Below, in pieces: positions 34,957 to 43,681 of a DNA stretch of 64,000 nucleotides. The number at the start of each line of letters is the position of its first letter. The first letter of the stretch is position 1. A program made the translations under genes and the position numbers. The notes beneath the pieces are model-generated. The model searched no databases, had not been told where the DNA came from, and worked only from the letters and a program-made list of their open reading frames with translations. The stretch spans positions 62,001 through 126,000 of the forward strand of contig CAWIUN010000006.1 of assembly GCA_963839285.1 (NCBI GenBank). The letters run 5' to 3'. Origin of the DNA: DASSSQ01 sp963839285 (GTDB taxonomy: Bacteria; Actinomycetota; Thermoleophilia; Gaiellales; Gaiellaceae).

Positions 34957-37900
34957 CTACGGGCCCGGCGAGACCAGCCGGCCGCCCTCGACGAGCCGCA
35001 TGAACGCGGCGACGACGTCCGGGTCGAACTGGCTCGCCGCCGACTCGCGCAGCCGCTCGCACGCCTCCTGCGGCGAGAGGCGGCCGCGGTAGGGCCGGTC
35101 GGTCGTCATCGCGTGGTAGGCGTCGCAGACGAGGATGATCCGCGCCTCGACGGGGATCTGCTCGCCCGAGCGGCCGTCCGGATAGCCGTCGCCGTCCCAG
35201 CGCTCGTGGCAGGCGCGCACGATCGGCCGCACCTCCGCGAGGCGGTCGATCGGCGCCAGGATCCGCTCGCCCAGCTGCGGGTGCGTCTCGATCACGAGGC
35301 GCTCCGCCGCGGTCAGCGGCCCGGGCTTCTGGAGGATCGCGGCGGGGATCCCGATCTTGCCGATGTCGTGGAAGAGCGCGCCCAGCTCGACGCGCTTGAG
35401 CGCGGCCGCGTCGAGGCCGAGCTCCTGGCCGACCATCACGGCCACGTCCATGATCCAGCGGGCGTGCGAGGACGTGTACTCGTCGTTGGCCTCGAGCGCG
35501 TTCGCGAGCGCCTCGACCGTCGAGACGAACGTCCGCTCGAGGCTCTCGATCGTGGCCGCGCCCTCGATCGCCAGCTTCGCCTGGTGCGCGAGACCCGCCA
35601 GCAGCCGCAGCCGCCGTTCGTCGAGCTCCTCGTCCACCGTCGCGACGAGGCAGCCGACCCGGCCGCCCTCGATCCGGAACGGGGCGACCGCGTGGGTCGA
35701 GGCGGCGATCTCGTCCGGCACGCCCGGCACCTGCGCGAGGTCGGACGGCAGCAGCACGAACGGCCCGTCGCCGTCGAGCCGCTCCTCGACGAGCGCGCGC
35801 GGGTAGCGCGTCTGCTCGAGCCGCGCCCGCGCCGCCGCCGGGTAGCCGAACGCGGCGCTGAAGCAGAGCTCGAGCGTGTCGGCGTCCTGCAGCCAGACGG
35901 ACGAGCGCTCCGAGCCGATCGTGCGGGCCGACAGCTCGACCGTCCGCTCGAGCACCTCGTTCAGCCCCTCCGCCGTCGCGAGCTGGCGGCTGAAGTCGAG
36001 CAGCGAGCGCGCGATCTCGGCCGCCTCGAGCTGCGTGCGGTAGAGCCGCGACTTCTGCAGCGCCATCGAGGTCTGGTAGGAGAGGCTCGCCAGCAGCCGC
36101 AGGGGCGCCTCGCCGCCGGGCTCGCTCTCGCGCGCCGCGATCCAGCCCGAGACCCCGTCGCCCTCGAGCAGCGGCGCGACCAGCCAGCCGTCGTCCGAGC
36201 GGAACGGCTGCTGCCGGCCGAGCAGGAGCGAGAGCCCTTCCTTCGACTCGAGCCGCGGCTCGACCCGGCCGGCGTCGGGATGCGTCGCGACGCAGTCGTA
36301 GGAGCCGTCGTCGTCGCGCAGCCAGAGCGCAGTCTCCTCGGAGAGGATCAGCTGCGCGGCCGCGGCGACGGTCTGGTTCGCGATCGCCTGCTCGTCCGCG
36401 GCCGTCCCGAGCGCGTCCGCGAACGAGAGCAGCGCCTTCGCGTTCTCGGCCTCGCGCCGCTGCAGCTCGTACAGCCGCGCGTTCTCGAGCGCGACCGACG
36501 CGTGCCCGGCGAGCACCTCGAGCAGCCGCACGTCGTCCTCGTCGAACTGGCCGACGCCGAGCTTCGAGACGATGATCACGCCGATGACGCGGGAGCCGTA
36601 GCGGAGCGGCACCGCCAGCAGCGACTCGTCGATCGCCTCGGTGCCCGGGATCGTGGAGGTGTGCTCGGATGCCAGCGCGTCCGGGACGAGCATCGACTCG
36701 CCGGTCGCCGCGACCCGGCCCGTGACGCCGACGCCGACCCTCGTCGCGAGCGCCTCGGCCACGTGCCCGCCCCGCACCTGCATGTCGCCGAGGTAGGCGA
36801 CCGGCAGCAGGTCGTCGCCGTCGCGGACGAAGACGCGGCAGGAGTGGTAGTCGATCAGCATCCGCAGCTCGCTCGCGATCGCGCCGCCGATCTGGCGGAC
36901 GTCGTTGAGGCGGGCGAGCTTGCCGGCGAGGCTCTGCAGCATCTTCAGGTGGGCGATCGAGCGGACGTCGCGGTTCGCCGCCGGCGCGTCCGGCCGCTCG
37001 TTGGCGCCCTCGCCGAAGAGGACGACGCGGTTCTTGCCGCGCGCCTTCGCGGTCATCATCGCCGCCTCGGCACAGGCGATCAGCTCGCGCGGGTTCGCGG
37101 CGTGCTCGGGCCCCTCGGCGATCCCGATCGAGACGCTGACGTGCCCCGCCGGCTCGAACTCGCGCTCGCCGAGCACGTCGATCAGCCGCCGCGCGAGCCC
37201 GACGGCGTCGCCGATGTCGCAGGAGGTCATGATCACGGCGAACTCCTCGCCGCCGATCCGGCAGACGACGTCCCCGCCGCGGACGGTCTCGCGCGCGAGC
37301 CGCGCCAGCCAGATCAGCAGCTGGTCGCCGACGCCGTGCCCGTAGATGTCGTTGACCTTCTTGAAGTCGTCGATGTCGAACATCAGCACGGCGACCGAGT
37401 CGTGGACGCGGCTGGCGCGCTGGAGCTCGGCGCGCAACCGCTCGTGGAACGCACGGTGGTTGTGGAGACCGGTCAGGGAGTCGGTCTGGGCCTCCCGCTC
37501 GAGCCGCTCGCGCACCTGGGCGTTGTCGAGCGCGAGCGCGGCGGCGTCGCCGAACCACTGCGCCAGCTCGAACTCGTGCTCGAGGAAGCGGGCGTGCTCG
37601 CCGAGCCGGTAGATGTTGAGCGCGCCCTTGACCGCCCCGCGGGCGATCAGCGGCACCGAGATCAGCGCCTCCGCCTCGTCCGTCGGCGTGCCGGGGACGG
37701 TGATCGTGCGCGGGTCGAGGTTCGCCTGGTTCGTCAGCACCGGCTCGCGCCGCTCGACCGCCCAGCCGGTGATGCCCTCGCCGAAGCGCGTCGTCGTCAG
37801 CATGATCGTCTCCTCCCACGGGTCGCGCGCGAGGAGCGGCCGCAGGGTGCGCGCCTCCTCGTCGGCCTCGTAGACGATCAGCGAGTCGTAGGGGACGAGG

Positions 37901-38046
37901 TCGGCGAGCGCCGACGCGATCCGGTCGAGCAGCGCGTCGAGGCTCTGCTCGGAGAGGACGTGGTGGAAGATCTCGGCCAGCCGCCGGTACGACTCGACGA
38001 GCTCCTCCGGCGCCGCCGCGCGCGCGGGGATGGGTCGGAACGCCAC
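34957..38046 (-). CDS. multi-GAF GGDEF/HD-GYP c-di-GMP signalling protein
   Basis: Soluble protein of about 1029 residues. Order: GAF domain (about 20-165), GGDEF domain (about 175-335) with SLTGLHNHRAFHERL and an intact CRIGGEEFAVI active site, three further GAF-like domains (about 355-810), and an HD-GYP domain (about 830-1020) with LGALFHDIGKIGIP, ETHPQLGERIL and HERWDGDGYPDGRSGEQIP. It can therefore in principle both make (GGDEF) and degrade (HD-GYP) cyclic di-GMP under control of small ligands. No membrane segment. Start taken as GTG 38046 because a sigma-28-type promoter ends just before it. It lies downstream of cofE on the same strand. Confidence 0.88.
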   Translation of the reverse strand: MAFRPIPARAAAPEELVESYRRLAEIFHHVLSEQSLDALLDRIASALADLVPYDSLIVYEADEEARTLRPLLARDPWEETIMLTTTRFGEGITGWAVERREPVLTNQANLDPRTITVPGTPTDEAEALISVPLIARGAVKGALNIYRLGEHARFLEHEFELAQWFGDAAALALDNAQVRERLEREAQTDSLTGLHNHRAFHERLRAELQRASRVHDSVAVLMFDIDDFKKVNDIYGHGVGDQLLIWLARLARETVRGGDVVCRIGGEEFAVIMTSCDIGDAVGLARRLIDVLGEREFEPAGHVSVSIGIAEGPEHAANPRELIACAEAAMMTAKARGKNRVVLFGEGANERPDAPAANRDVRSIAHLKMLQSLAGKLARLNDVRQIGGAIASELRMLIDYHSCRVFVRDGDDLLPVAYLGDMQVRGGHVAEALATRVGVGVTGRVAATGESMLVPDALASEHTSTIPGTEAIDESLLAVPLRYGSRVIGVIIVSKLGVGQFDEDDVRLLEVLAGHASVALENARLYELQRREAENAKALLSFADALGTAADEQAIANQTVAAAAQLILSEETALWLRDDDGSYDCVATHPDAGRVEPRLESKEGLSLLLGRQQPFRSDDGWLVAPLLEGDGVSGWIAARESEPGGEAPLRLLASLSYQTSMALQKSRLYRTQLEAAEIARSLLDFSRQLATAEGLNEVLERTVELSARTIGSERSSVWLQDADTLELCFSAAFGYPAAARARLEQTRYPRALVEERLDGDGPFVLLPSDLAQVPGVPDEIAASTHAVAPFRIEGGRVGCLVATVDEELDERRLRLLAGLAHQAKLAIEGAATIESLERTFVSTVEALANALEANDEYTSSHARWIMDVAVMVGQELGLDAAALKRVELGALFHDIGKIGIPAAILQKPGPLTAAERLVIETHPQLGERILAPIDRLAEVRPIVRACHERWDGDGYPDGRSGEQIPVEARIILVCDAYHAMTTDRPYRGRLSPQEACERLRESAASQFDPDVVAAFMRLVEGGRLVSPGP

Positions 38047-38052
38047 GATCTC

Positions 38053-38080
38053 GTATCGGCCGTGGCGAATCCCGGCTTTA
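38053..38080 (-). promoter_or_regulatory. sigma-28/WhiG-type promoter for the GGDEF/HD-GYP gene
   Basis: Reading the minus strand: TAAA (complement at 38077-38080), 16 bp, then GCCGATAC (complement at 38053-38060). The FliA/WhiG consensus is TAAA-N15/16-GCCGATAA. Initiation would fall about 6-7 nt further, at or beside the GTG start at 38046, giving a leaderless or nearly leaderless message. Confidence 0.6.
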
Positions 38081-38180
38081 CGGCGGAATCCGCTCCGGGC
38101 GGCGATCGCCCGGGACGACGCCGGCGCGCCGCGTCCGCGGTGCGTCCGCCCGCTCGGCGGGCTCGTGTTCGCGGAGATGC

Positions 38181-38911
38181 TCAGCGAAAGAGGTCTCGCT
38201 CCGGCGGCATGACGAGCTCGCGGGCGCGCGCCGTCGCCCTCGGCGAGCTCGAGGCCGCGGACGACCGCCGCAGGGACGCCGCGCGCCTTGCCGCGGACGA
38301 GCTCGGCGGCGCCGGCGATCTCGTCGGCGACCGCGATCTGGGTCGACTGGAGCTCGTAGCCCGCGGCGTCGCGGGTGCCGCGGAGGTCGAGGAGCGGCCG
38401 GAGGCCGGCGACGCCGAGCGCGACGTCGGTGGTGCCGTGGCGGAAGGGGCGGCCGAACGAGTCCGAGACGACGACCGCGACCCGCCGGCCGGTCAGCTCG
38501 GCCACGCGGTCGCGCAGCCGGGCCGCGGACGCGTCGGGGTCGAGCGGCAGCAGCACGACCGTGCCCGGCCTCGGGGGCGTTCGAGGCGTCGACGCCCGCG
38601 GACGCGCAGACGAAGCCGTGCCGCGTCTCGGCGATCACGAGCGGCGGCCTGCTGCGCACGACCCGGACGCTCTCGTCGAGGATCACCTGCAGGTGGCGCG
38701 GGTCTCCCTCCTCGCCGGCGAGCTCGACCGCACGCTCGCCCGGCTCGACGTCGGCGAGGCGCACGACCCGCCCCTCCGCCTTCGAGACCGCCTTCTGCGC
38801 GACCACGAGCACGTCGCCGTCCTCGAGGCGCACCGCGGCGGCGATCAACGCGCCGAGGTCGGCTCCGGCTTCGATCTCCGGCAGCCCCTCGACGCCGAAG
38901 ATCGAGATCAA
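38181..38911 (-). CDS. cofE: F420-0:gamma-glutamyl ligase CofE/FbiB type (two frameshifts)
   Basis: Adds gamma-linked glutamates to coenzyme F420-0. About 243 residues after joining: GADLGALIAAAVRLEDGDVL, AQKAVSKAEGRVV, ILDESVRVVRS and VIAETRHGFVCASAGVDASN; then, after one extra G near 38570, LLPLDPDASAARLRDRV, VVVSDSFGRPFRHGTTDVAL and GYELQSTQIAVADEIAGAAE. A second shift near 38235 leads to the natural end in ARELVMPPERDLFR and TGA at 38181. Without that shift the frame falsely runs into the c-di-GMP gene. TTG start at 38911 overlaps the npdG stop. Last gene of cofC-cofD-npdG-cofE. Confidence 0.9.
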
Positions 38912-39525
38912 AGCCCGGTGACGCGCACGCCCGCGTGCGCCTTGTAGCGCCTGTTCAGGTTGACGATCACCGCGGTCAGGCCCTCGAGCGCACGGGCGCT
39001 CGCGAGCGGCCCGGCGTCGAGCACGCGGCCGTCGACGAGGCGGCCGGCCAGCTCGAGCGCGAGCTCCTTCGCGGCCGGGTCGTCGCCGCAGAGGAGCGCG
39101 TCCTCCTCGGGCGGGCGCTCGGCGAGGTTGGCCGCCGCGAGCGTGTGCAGGCCGGCGACGACGGGCGCGCGGACGAGCTCGGCGACCCGCTCGGCGATCG
39201 AGCGGGCATCCGGATCGGGCCTGACGCCGTCCTTCGAGAACGAGAGGCTGCTCGCGACCGAGAGGAGCGGCGTCTCGCCGATCGCCTCGGCGATCTCGCT
39301 CGCGGTCGACAGGGCCGCGTCCGCGTTGACGGCGAGCACGGCGAGGTCGGCGCCGCGGACGGCGTCGGCGTTCGTCGCGCCCTCCGCGCCGAGCTCGGCG
39401 GCGGCGGCGCGCGCGCGCTCGAGGTCGCGCGAGCCGATCACGACCTCGTCCCGGCCGGCGGCCACGAGCCTGGCCGCGAGCGCGCGCCCGAAGCTGCCGG
39501 TGCCGCCGAGGATCGCGACCCTCAT
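38908..39525 (-). CDS. npdG: NADPH-dependent F420 reductase
   Basis: Rossmann-fold protein of 205 residues that exchanges hydride between NADPH and F420. The N-terminus has the NADP motif AILGGTGSFGRALAARLVAAG followed by VVIGSRDLERARAAA, whose Ser-Arg suits the 2'-phosphate of NADP. C-terminal conserved parts include HTLAAANLAERPPEEDALLC and LTAVIVNLNRRYKAHAGVRV. It is placed between cofD and cofE, with 4-nt overlaps on both sides, so cofactor synthesis and its reduction are encoded together. ATG start at 39525. Confidence 0.88.
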   Translation of the reverse strand: MRVAILGGTGSFGRALAARLVAAGRDEVVIGSRDLERARAAAAELGAEGATNADAVRGADLAVLAVNADAALSTASEIAEAIGETPLLSVASSLSFSKDGVRPDPDARSIAERVAELVRAPVVAGLHTLAAANLAERPPEEDALLCGDDPAAKELALELAGRLVDGRVLDAGPLASARALEGLTAVIVNLNRRYKAHAGVRVTGL

Positions 39526-40451
39526 CGGACCGCTCCCGCCGCGTCCAGCACCGCGTCCGCGAGCCGGCGCCGGGCGTCGGCGTCGCGCATCAGCGTCCTC
39601 GTCACGACGGGCCGCACGTCGCCGAGCCCGTCGAGGTCGTCCGCGTCGGCCTCGTCGACGACGAGCGCGTCGATCAGGCCCGGGTAGCAGCCGGCGACGT
39701 GGGCGGGCGAGGTGCCGCCGGCGAGCCGCGCCAGCATCCGGTCGGCCGGCCCCTTGACCGCGCGGCCGCCGATCAGCGGGCTGACGGCGACGCAGGGGAC
39801 GGTCCGCCGCTCGATCGCCTCGCGGATCCCGGCGACGGCGAGGATCGGGCCGATGCTCACGTAGGGGTTGCTCGGCGCGACCACGATCAGCTCCGCGGCC
39901 GCGAGCGCCTCGAGCACGCCCGGTGCGGGTCTGGCCGTCTCGGCGCCCTCGACGTGGACGGCGTCGACCTCGTCGCGGTGGCCGCGGCCGACGAACCACG
40001 TCTGGAAGGGGAAGGTGCCGGCCGGCGTCTCCAGGTGGGTGCGCAGGAGGTCGTCCGTGCTCGGGAGCAGGGCGGCCTCGAGCCCGAAGGCGTGTGCGAG
40101 GCGCTCGGTGACGGCGGAGAGCGGCTCGCCCGCGCGCAGGGCGGCGGTGCGGACGAGATGGAGGCCGAGGTCGCGGTCGCCGAGCGCAAACCACGACTCG
40201 CCGCCCAGCTCGGCGACGGTCGCGAGCGCGTTCCAGCTCTCGCCCGCCCGCCCCCAGCCGCGCTCCTCGTCGGCGCGGCCGCCGAGCGTGTAGAGGATCG
40301 TGTCCAGGTCGGGCGAGACGTGCAGCCCGAGCACCTCGAGGTCGTCCGCCACGTTCCCGACGATCGAGACGCCGGCCGGGTCGACGACGTCGAGGACGCC
40401 GCGCAGGAAGCGGGCGCCGCCGACGCCGCCCGCGAGCACGACGACGTTCAC
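39522..40451 (-). CDS. cofD: 2-phospho-L-lactate/phosphoenolpyruvate transferase CofD/FbiA
   Basis: Joins the activated lactate- or PEP-derived moiety to the deazaflavin FO to make F420-0 or its dehydro form. 309 residues: VVVLAGGVGGARFLRGVLDV at the N-terminus, GNVADDLEVLGLHVSPDLDT, RDLGLHLVRTAALRAGE, LIVVAPSNPYVSIGPILAV and AVSPLIGGRAVKGPADRML are all characteristic. GTG 40451 overlaps the cofC stop by 4 nt. FO synthase is not in this window. Confidence 0.93.
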   Translation of the reverse strand: MNVVVLAGGVGGARFLRGVLDVVDPAGVSIVGNVADDLEVLGLHVSPDLDTILYTLGGRADEERGWGRAGESWNALATVAELGGESWFALGDRDLGLHLVRTAALRAGEPLSAVTERLAHAFGLEAALLPSTDDLLRTHLETPAGTFPFQTWFVGRGHRDEVDAVHVEGAETARPAPGVLEALAAAELIVVAPSNPYVSIGPILAVAGIREAIERRTVPCVAVSPLIGGRAVKGPADRMLARLAGGTSPAHVAGCYPGLIDALVVDEADADDLDGLGDVRPVVTRTLMRDADARRRLADAVLDAAGAVR

Positions 40452-41086
40452 GCCGCGGCTCCGTGCCGCCCGAGGCGCGCGAGCACCGCCCGCGTCCGCG
40501 GCCCGAGGCGGGAGCCGAGCCGCCGCAGGTCCTCGACCGTGTCCACGTCGTCGACCAGGTTCGGGATCGGCACCGGGCCGCCCTCCGGGTCGCGGTCGTC
40601 GTCCGCGAGCGAGCGGAAGCGCGCCGCGCTGCCGGGGCCGTAGAGCGGCTGGAACAGGCTCGAGGAGGCGAGCGCGATCGCGTTCGTGGTGCCGTCGCGC
40701 GCCTCGGCCAGCGCGACGCCGTGCTCGGGCAGCGCGCCGAGCAGCGCGTAGAGGTCGCGCGCCGTCGCGCAGGGCAGGTCGGCGTTGACGATCAGCACCG
40801 GCCCCTCGAGCACGCCGGCGAGCGCTGCCTCGACCGCCTGACCCTGGCCGTGCCCCGGGTCGGCGACGAGCTCGGGCGCGCTCTCGCGCGGGATCCCCGC
40901 GGCCGCCTCCGCGACGTCGGCGTGCGCCTCCTCGGGGGCGACCACGCGGACGCGGCCGACCTCGGCGCACGCGGCGAGCACGTCGCCGAGCATCGCCGTC
41001 GCGACCGCCGCGCGGTCGTCGCCCGCGAGCGGCGCGAGCCGCTGCTTCCCGCCCGGGCCGCTGAAGGGAACGACGATCGTCGGCAT
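40448..41086 (-). CDS. cofC: phospholactate/PEP guanylyltransferase CofC/FbiD
   Basis: Nucleotidyltransferase of 212 residues that activates 2-phospholactate or phosphoenolpyruvate with GTP as the first committed step toward F420. The N-terminus PFSGPGGKQRLAPLAGDD is the family's nucleotide-binding loop; EGPVLIVNADLPCATARDL carries the metal Asp; RDGTTNAIALASSSLF follows. ATG 41086; a TAGTCT -10-like box lies 9 nt upstream (complement at 41096-41101), so the message has almost no leader. First gene of the F420 operon, divergent from the PHP-domain gene with 20 bp between starts. Confidence 0.92.
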   Translation of the reverse strand: MPTIVVPFSGPGGKQRLAPLAGDDRAAVATAMLGDVLAACAEVGRVRVVAPEEAHADVAEAAAGIPRESAPELVADPGHGQGQAVEAALAGVLEGPVLIVNADLPCATARDLYALLGALPEHGVALAEARDGTTNAIALASSSLFQPLYGPGSAARFRSLADDDRDPEGGPVPIPNLVDDVDTVEDLRRLGSRLGPRTRAVLARLGRHGAAA

Positions 41087-41106
41087 CCGTTCGGGAGACT
41101 ACCGCC

Positions 41107-42732
41107 GTGACCGACCCCGGCAACGAGACGATCGCCGAGCGGCTCGAGGCGATGGCCGCGCTGCTCGAGCTCGCGGGCGCGGGCTCCTACAGCGTCCGCG
41201 CCTACCGGCGGGCGGCCGGGCTCGTCCGCTCGACCCCGGCGCCGGTGGCCGACCTCGTCCGCGCGGGACGGGCGCGCGAGCTGCGCGGGATCGGGCCCTC
41301 GATCGAGGCGCGGCTGCGCGAGCTGGTCGAGACCGGCGAGATCGCGGAGCTGCGAGAGCTCGAGCGCGAGGTGCTGCCGGAGGTGGTCGGCTTCGGCCGG
41401 CTGCTCGGCCTCTCGGCGCAGCGGTCGGTCGACCTCGCCCGCGCCCTCGGCGTCGAGACGGCGGCCGACCTCCGCGCCGCGATCGAGAGCGGCGACCTGC
41501 AGCGCGTCAAGGGCGTCGGCCCCGTGACGGAGGCGAGGCTCCGCCGCGCGCTCGCCGCGCCCGAGCCGCGGCCGACCCGCGCGCTGCTGCTCGACCGGAG
41601 CCGGGCGCTCGTCGCCGCGATCGCAGCCGCCCTCGGCGGCGTCCCGGCCGGCGACCCGCGCCGCTTCCGCGACCTGTCCGAGCGGCTGGCGGTCGTCGTC
41701 GCCGGCGAGCGCCCCGCGGAGACGCTCGACCGCTTCGCCGGCCTGCCGCAGATCGTCGCCCTCCTCGAGCGCGAGGCCTCGCGCGCGGTCGGCGTCACCG
41801 TCGACGGCGTCCCGGTCGAGCTCGCTCGTGGCGCCGCCGCGCGCGTTCGGGACAGCGCTCGTCCGCGCCACCGGGTCGCGAGGAGTACGTGCGGACGCTC
41901 GAGCCGCTGCCCGAGGCGCCCGACGAGGAGGGCGTCTTCCGCGCCCTCGGCCTTCCCCGGCTGCCGCCCGAGCTGCGCGAGCTGCCGCAGCACGAGCCGC
42001 CGCGGCGCCTGCTCGAGCTCGCCGACGTCCGCGGCGACCTCCACTGCCACACCACCTGGTCGGACGGGAAGGCAAACGGTGCGGGAGATGGCCGAGGCGG
42101 CGGCCGCGCGTGGCTACGCGTACCTGGCGATCTGCGACCACACGCCCGCCGTCGGCGCCGTGCCCGGCCTCGACGCCGACGCGATCCGGCGCCAGGCCGA
42201 CGAGATCGCGGCCGCGAACGAGGCGGTGGCGCCGTTCCGCGTCCTCCGCGGCGTCGAGTGCGACATCCTCCCGGACGGCTCGCTCGACCTCGCCGACGAC
42301 GTGCTCGCGGAGCTCGACTGGGTGCAGGCGAGCGTCCACCGCGGCCAGCGCGGCTCCCGCGAGGAGCTGACCCGCCGGACGCTCGCCGCGGCGCGCCACC
42401 CCGCCGTCTCCTGCATCAGCCATCCGCTGGGCCGGATCCTCGGGCACCGGCCGGCGAACGCGCTCGACCTCGACGAGCTCTTCGCGGTCTGCGCCGAGAC
42501 CGGCACGGCGGTCGAGACGAACGGCCTGCCCGACCGGATCGACCTCCCGGCCGACGCGATCCGGGCCGCGATCGCCGCCGGCGTCCGCATCGTCGCCTCG
42601 ACCGACTCGCACTCGACCCGCGGGCTCGCGAACATGGAGCTCGCGGTCGGCACGGCCCGCCGGGGCGGCGCGACGGCGGCCGACGTCCTCAACACGCGGC
42701 CGCTCGAGGAGCTGCTCGAGCTCCGCAAGTGA
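41107..42732 (+). CDS. PolX-like helix-hairpin-helix/PHP domain protein (three frameshifts)
   Basis: About 540 residues with bacterial DNA polymerase X architecture. Helix-hairpin-helix repeats occur at residues 20-165 (LRGIGPSIEARLRELVETG and RVKGVGPVTEARLR), then a nucleotidyltransferase-like region (170-250), then a C-terminal PHP phosphoesterase (about 300-540) with DLHCHTTWSDGKA, AICDHTPAVGAVPG and IVASTDSHSTRGLANM metal sites. The polymerase motif appears as GDPRRFRDLSERLAVVVAGE, where active PolX has G-S-x-R-R and Asp-x-Asp, so polymerase activity is probably lost. Extra bases near 41826, 41880 and 42077 cancel out. Confidence 0.8.
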   Translation: MTDPGNETIAERLEAMAALLELAGAGSYSVRAYRRAAGLVRSTPAPVADLVRAGRARELRGIGPSIEARLRELVETGEIAELRELEREVLPEVVGFGRLLGLSAQRSVDLARALGVETAADLRAAIESGDLQRVKGVGPVTEARLRRALAAPEPRPTRALLLDRSRALVAAIAAALGGVPAGDPRRFRDLSERLAVVVAGERPAETLDRFAGLPQIVALLEREASRAVGVTVDGVPVELARGAAARVRDSARPRHRVARSTCGRSSRCPRRPTRRASSAPSAFPGCRPSCASCRSTSRRGACSSSPTSAATSTATPPGRTGRQTVREMAEAAAARGYAYLAICDHTPAVGAVPGLDADAIRRQADEIAAANEAVAPFRVLRGVECDILPDGSLDLADDVLAELDWVQASVHRGQRGSREELTRRTLAAARHPAVSCISHPLGRILGHRPANALDLDELFAVCAETGTAVETNGLPDRIDLPADAIRAAIAAGVRIVASTDSHSTRGLANMELAVGTARRGGATAADVLNTRPLEELLELRK

Positions 42733-42748
42733 CACTTCGTCACTTGGG
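42726..42748. repeat. 20-bp palindromic repeat, intergenic copy
   Basis: CAAGTGAC at 42726-42733, ACTTC, GTCACTTG at 42739-42746: an 8-bp perfect inverted repeat that also includes the stop codon of the PHP-domain gene. The 20-bp string GTGACACTTCGTCACTTGGG (42729-42748) recurs exactly at 59198-59217. Confidence 0.6.
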
Positions 42749-42759
42749 ATACTCGCGGG

Positions 42760-43681
42760 ATGAAGGTCCTCGCCGCCCGCCGGTTTCCCGGGGCCCGCGT
42801 TCGACGAGCTCGACGACGTCGAGCTGCTGCCGCTCGAGCAGCTGACGGCGGCCCGGCCCGGCGTCCGCGCGCTGATCGCGGGCAACGAGATCGTCGACGA
42901 CCGCGTCCTCGACCTGCTGCCCGACCTCGAGCTCGTCGCCAACTACGGCGTCGGCTACGACCGCGTCGACGTCGCCGCCTGCACGCGCCGCGGCGTCGCC
43001 GTCACGAACACGCCGGGCGTCCTCGACGCCGCGACCGCCGACCTGGCGCTGGCGCTGCTCCTCGCCGCCCGGCGCGGCGTCGTCGAGGGCGACCGGAAGG
43101 TGCGCCGCGGCGAGTGGCGGCAGGGCTGGGCGGCCGGCCCGCTCGCCGAGGAGCTGACCGGCTCGACGCTCGGCATCGTCGGTCTCGGCCGGATCGGCGA
43201 GGCGGTCGCCCGCCGCGCCCGCGGCTTCGAGCTGCGGCTCCTCTACACCCGCCGGACGCGGCTCGAGCCCGCCCGCGAGCGCGAGCTCGGCGTCGAGTTC
43301 CGCCGGCTGGACGAGCTGCTCGCCGAGTCCGACGCCGTCAGCCTGCACGTGCCGCGCACGCCCGAGACCGAGAACCTGCTCGACGGCCGCCGGCTCGCGC
43401 TGCTCCGCGACGGCGCCGTCCTCGTCAACACCGCGCGCGGCGAGATCGTCGACGAGCAGGCGCTCGTGCGGGAGCTCGTCTCGGGCCGTCTCCGCGCCGG
43501 CCTCGACGTCTTCGCGCACGAGCCGGAGGTGCCGGCGGAGCTGCTCGGGCTCGAGAACGTCGTCCTGACCCCGCACGTCGGCAGCGCCACCGTCGCCGCC
43601 CGGCACGCGATGACCCGCCTCGCCGTCGACAACGTCCTCGCGGTCGCGGCCGGCCGGCCGCCGCTCACTCCGGTCGCGTGA
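42760..43681 (+). CDS. D-2-hydroxyacid dehydrogenase (glyoxylate/hydroxypyruvate reductase type; one frameshift)
   Basis: NAD(P)-dependent enzyme of about 307 residues. The nucleotide motif is TLGIVGLGRIGEAVARRARG; the catalytic Arg lies in VLVNTARGEIVDEQALVREL; the Glu in LDVFAHEPEVPAELLGLEN; the His in VVLTPHVGSATVAARHAM. These define the family of 2-ketoacid reductases; the substrate is not determined. An extra G in the run at 42790-42794 separates MKVLAARRFPG from PAFDELDDVELLPLEQL. ATG 42760 follows the palindrome. The stop overlaps the convergent SPFH gene by 17 bp. Confidence 0.85.

Noticed and set aside
34957..38556. Apparent fusion of CofE with the GGDEF/HD-GYP protein
   Set aside because: The join depends on a one-base shift near 38235. 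The natural CofE end (ARELVMPPERDLFR, stop at 38181) is present in the neighbouring frame and a promoter lies between the two genes.
35113..39687. Very long open frame on the plus strand opposite the GGDEF/HD-GYP and F420 genes
   Set aside because: It is the antisense shadow produced by high G/C third positions; its translation is Arg/Glu/Asp-rich without any domain, while the minus strand encodes complete known families.
41094..41104. Third divergent -10 pair between cofC and the PHP-domain gene
   Set aside because: The cofC side (TAGTCT) is good, but the plus-strand sequence (ACTACC) lacks the TANNNT pattern, so I do not claim a shared box here.
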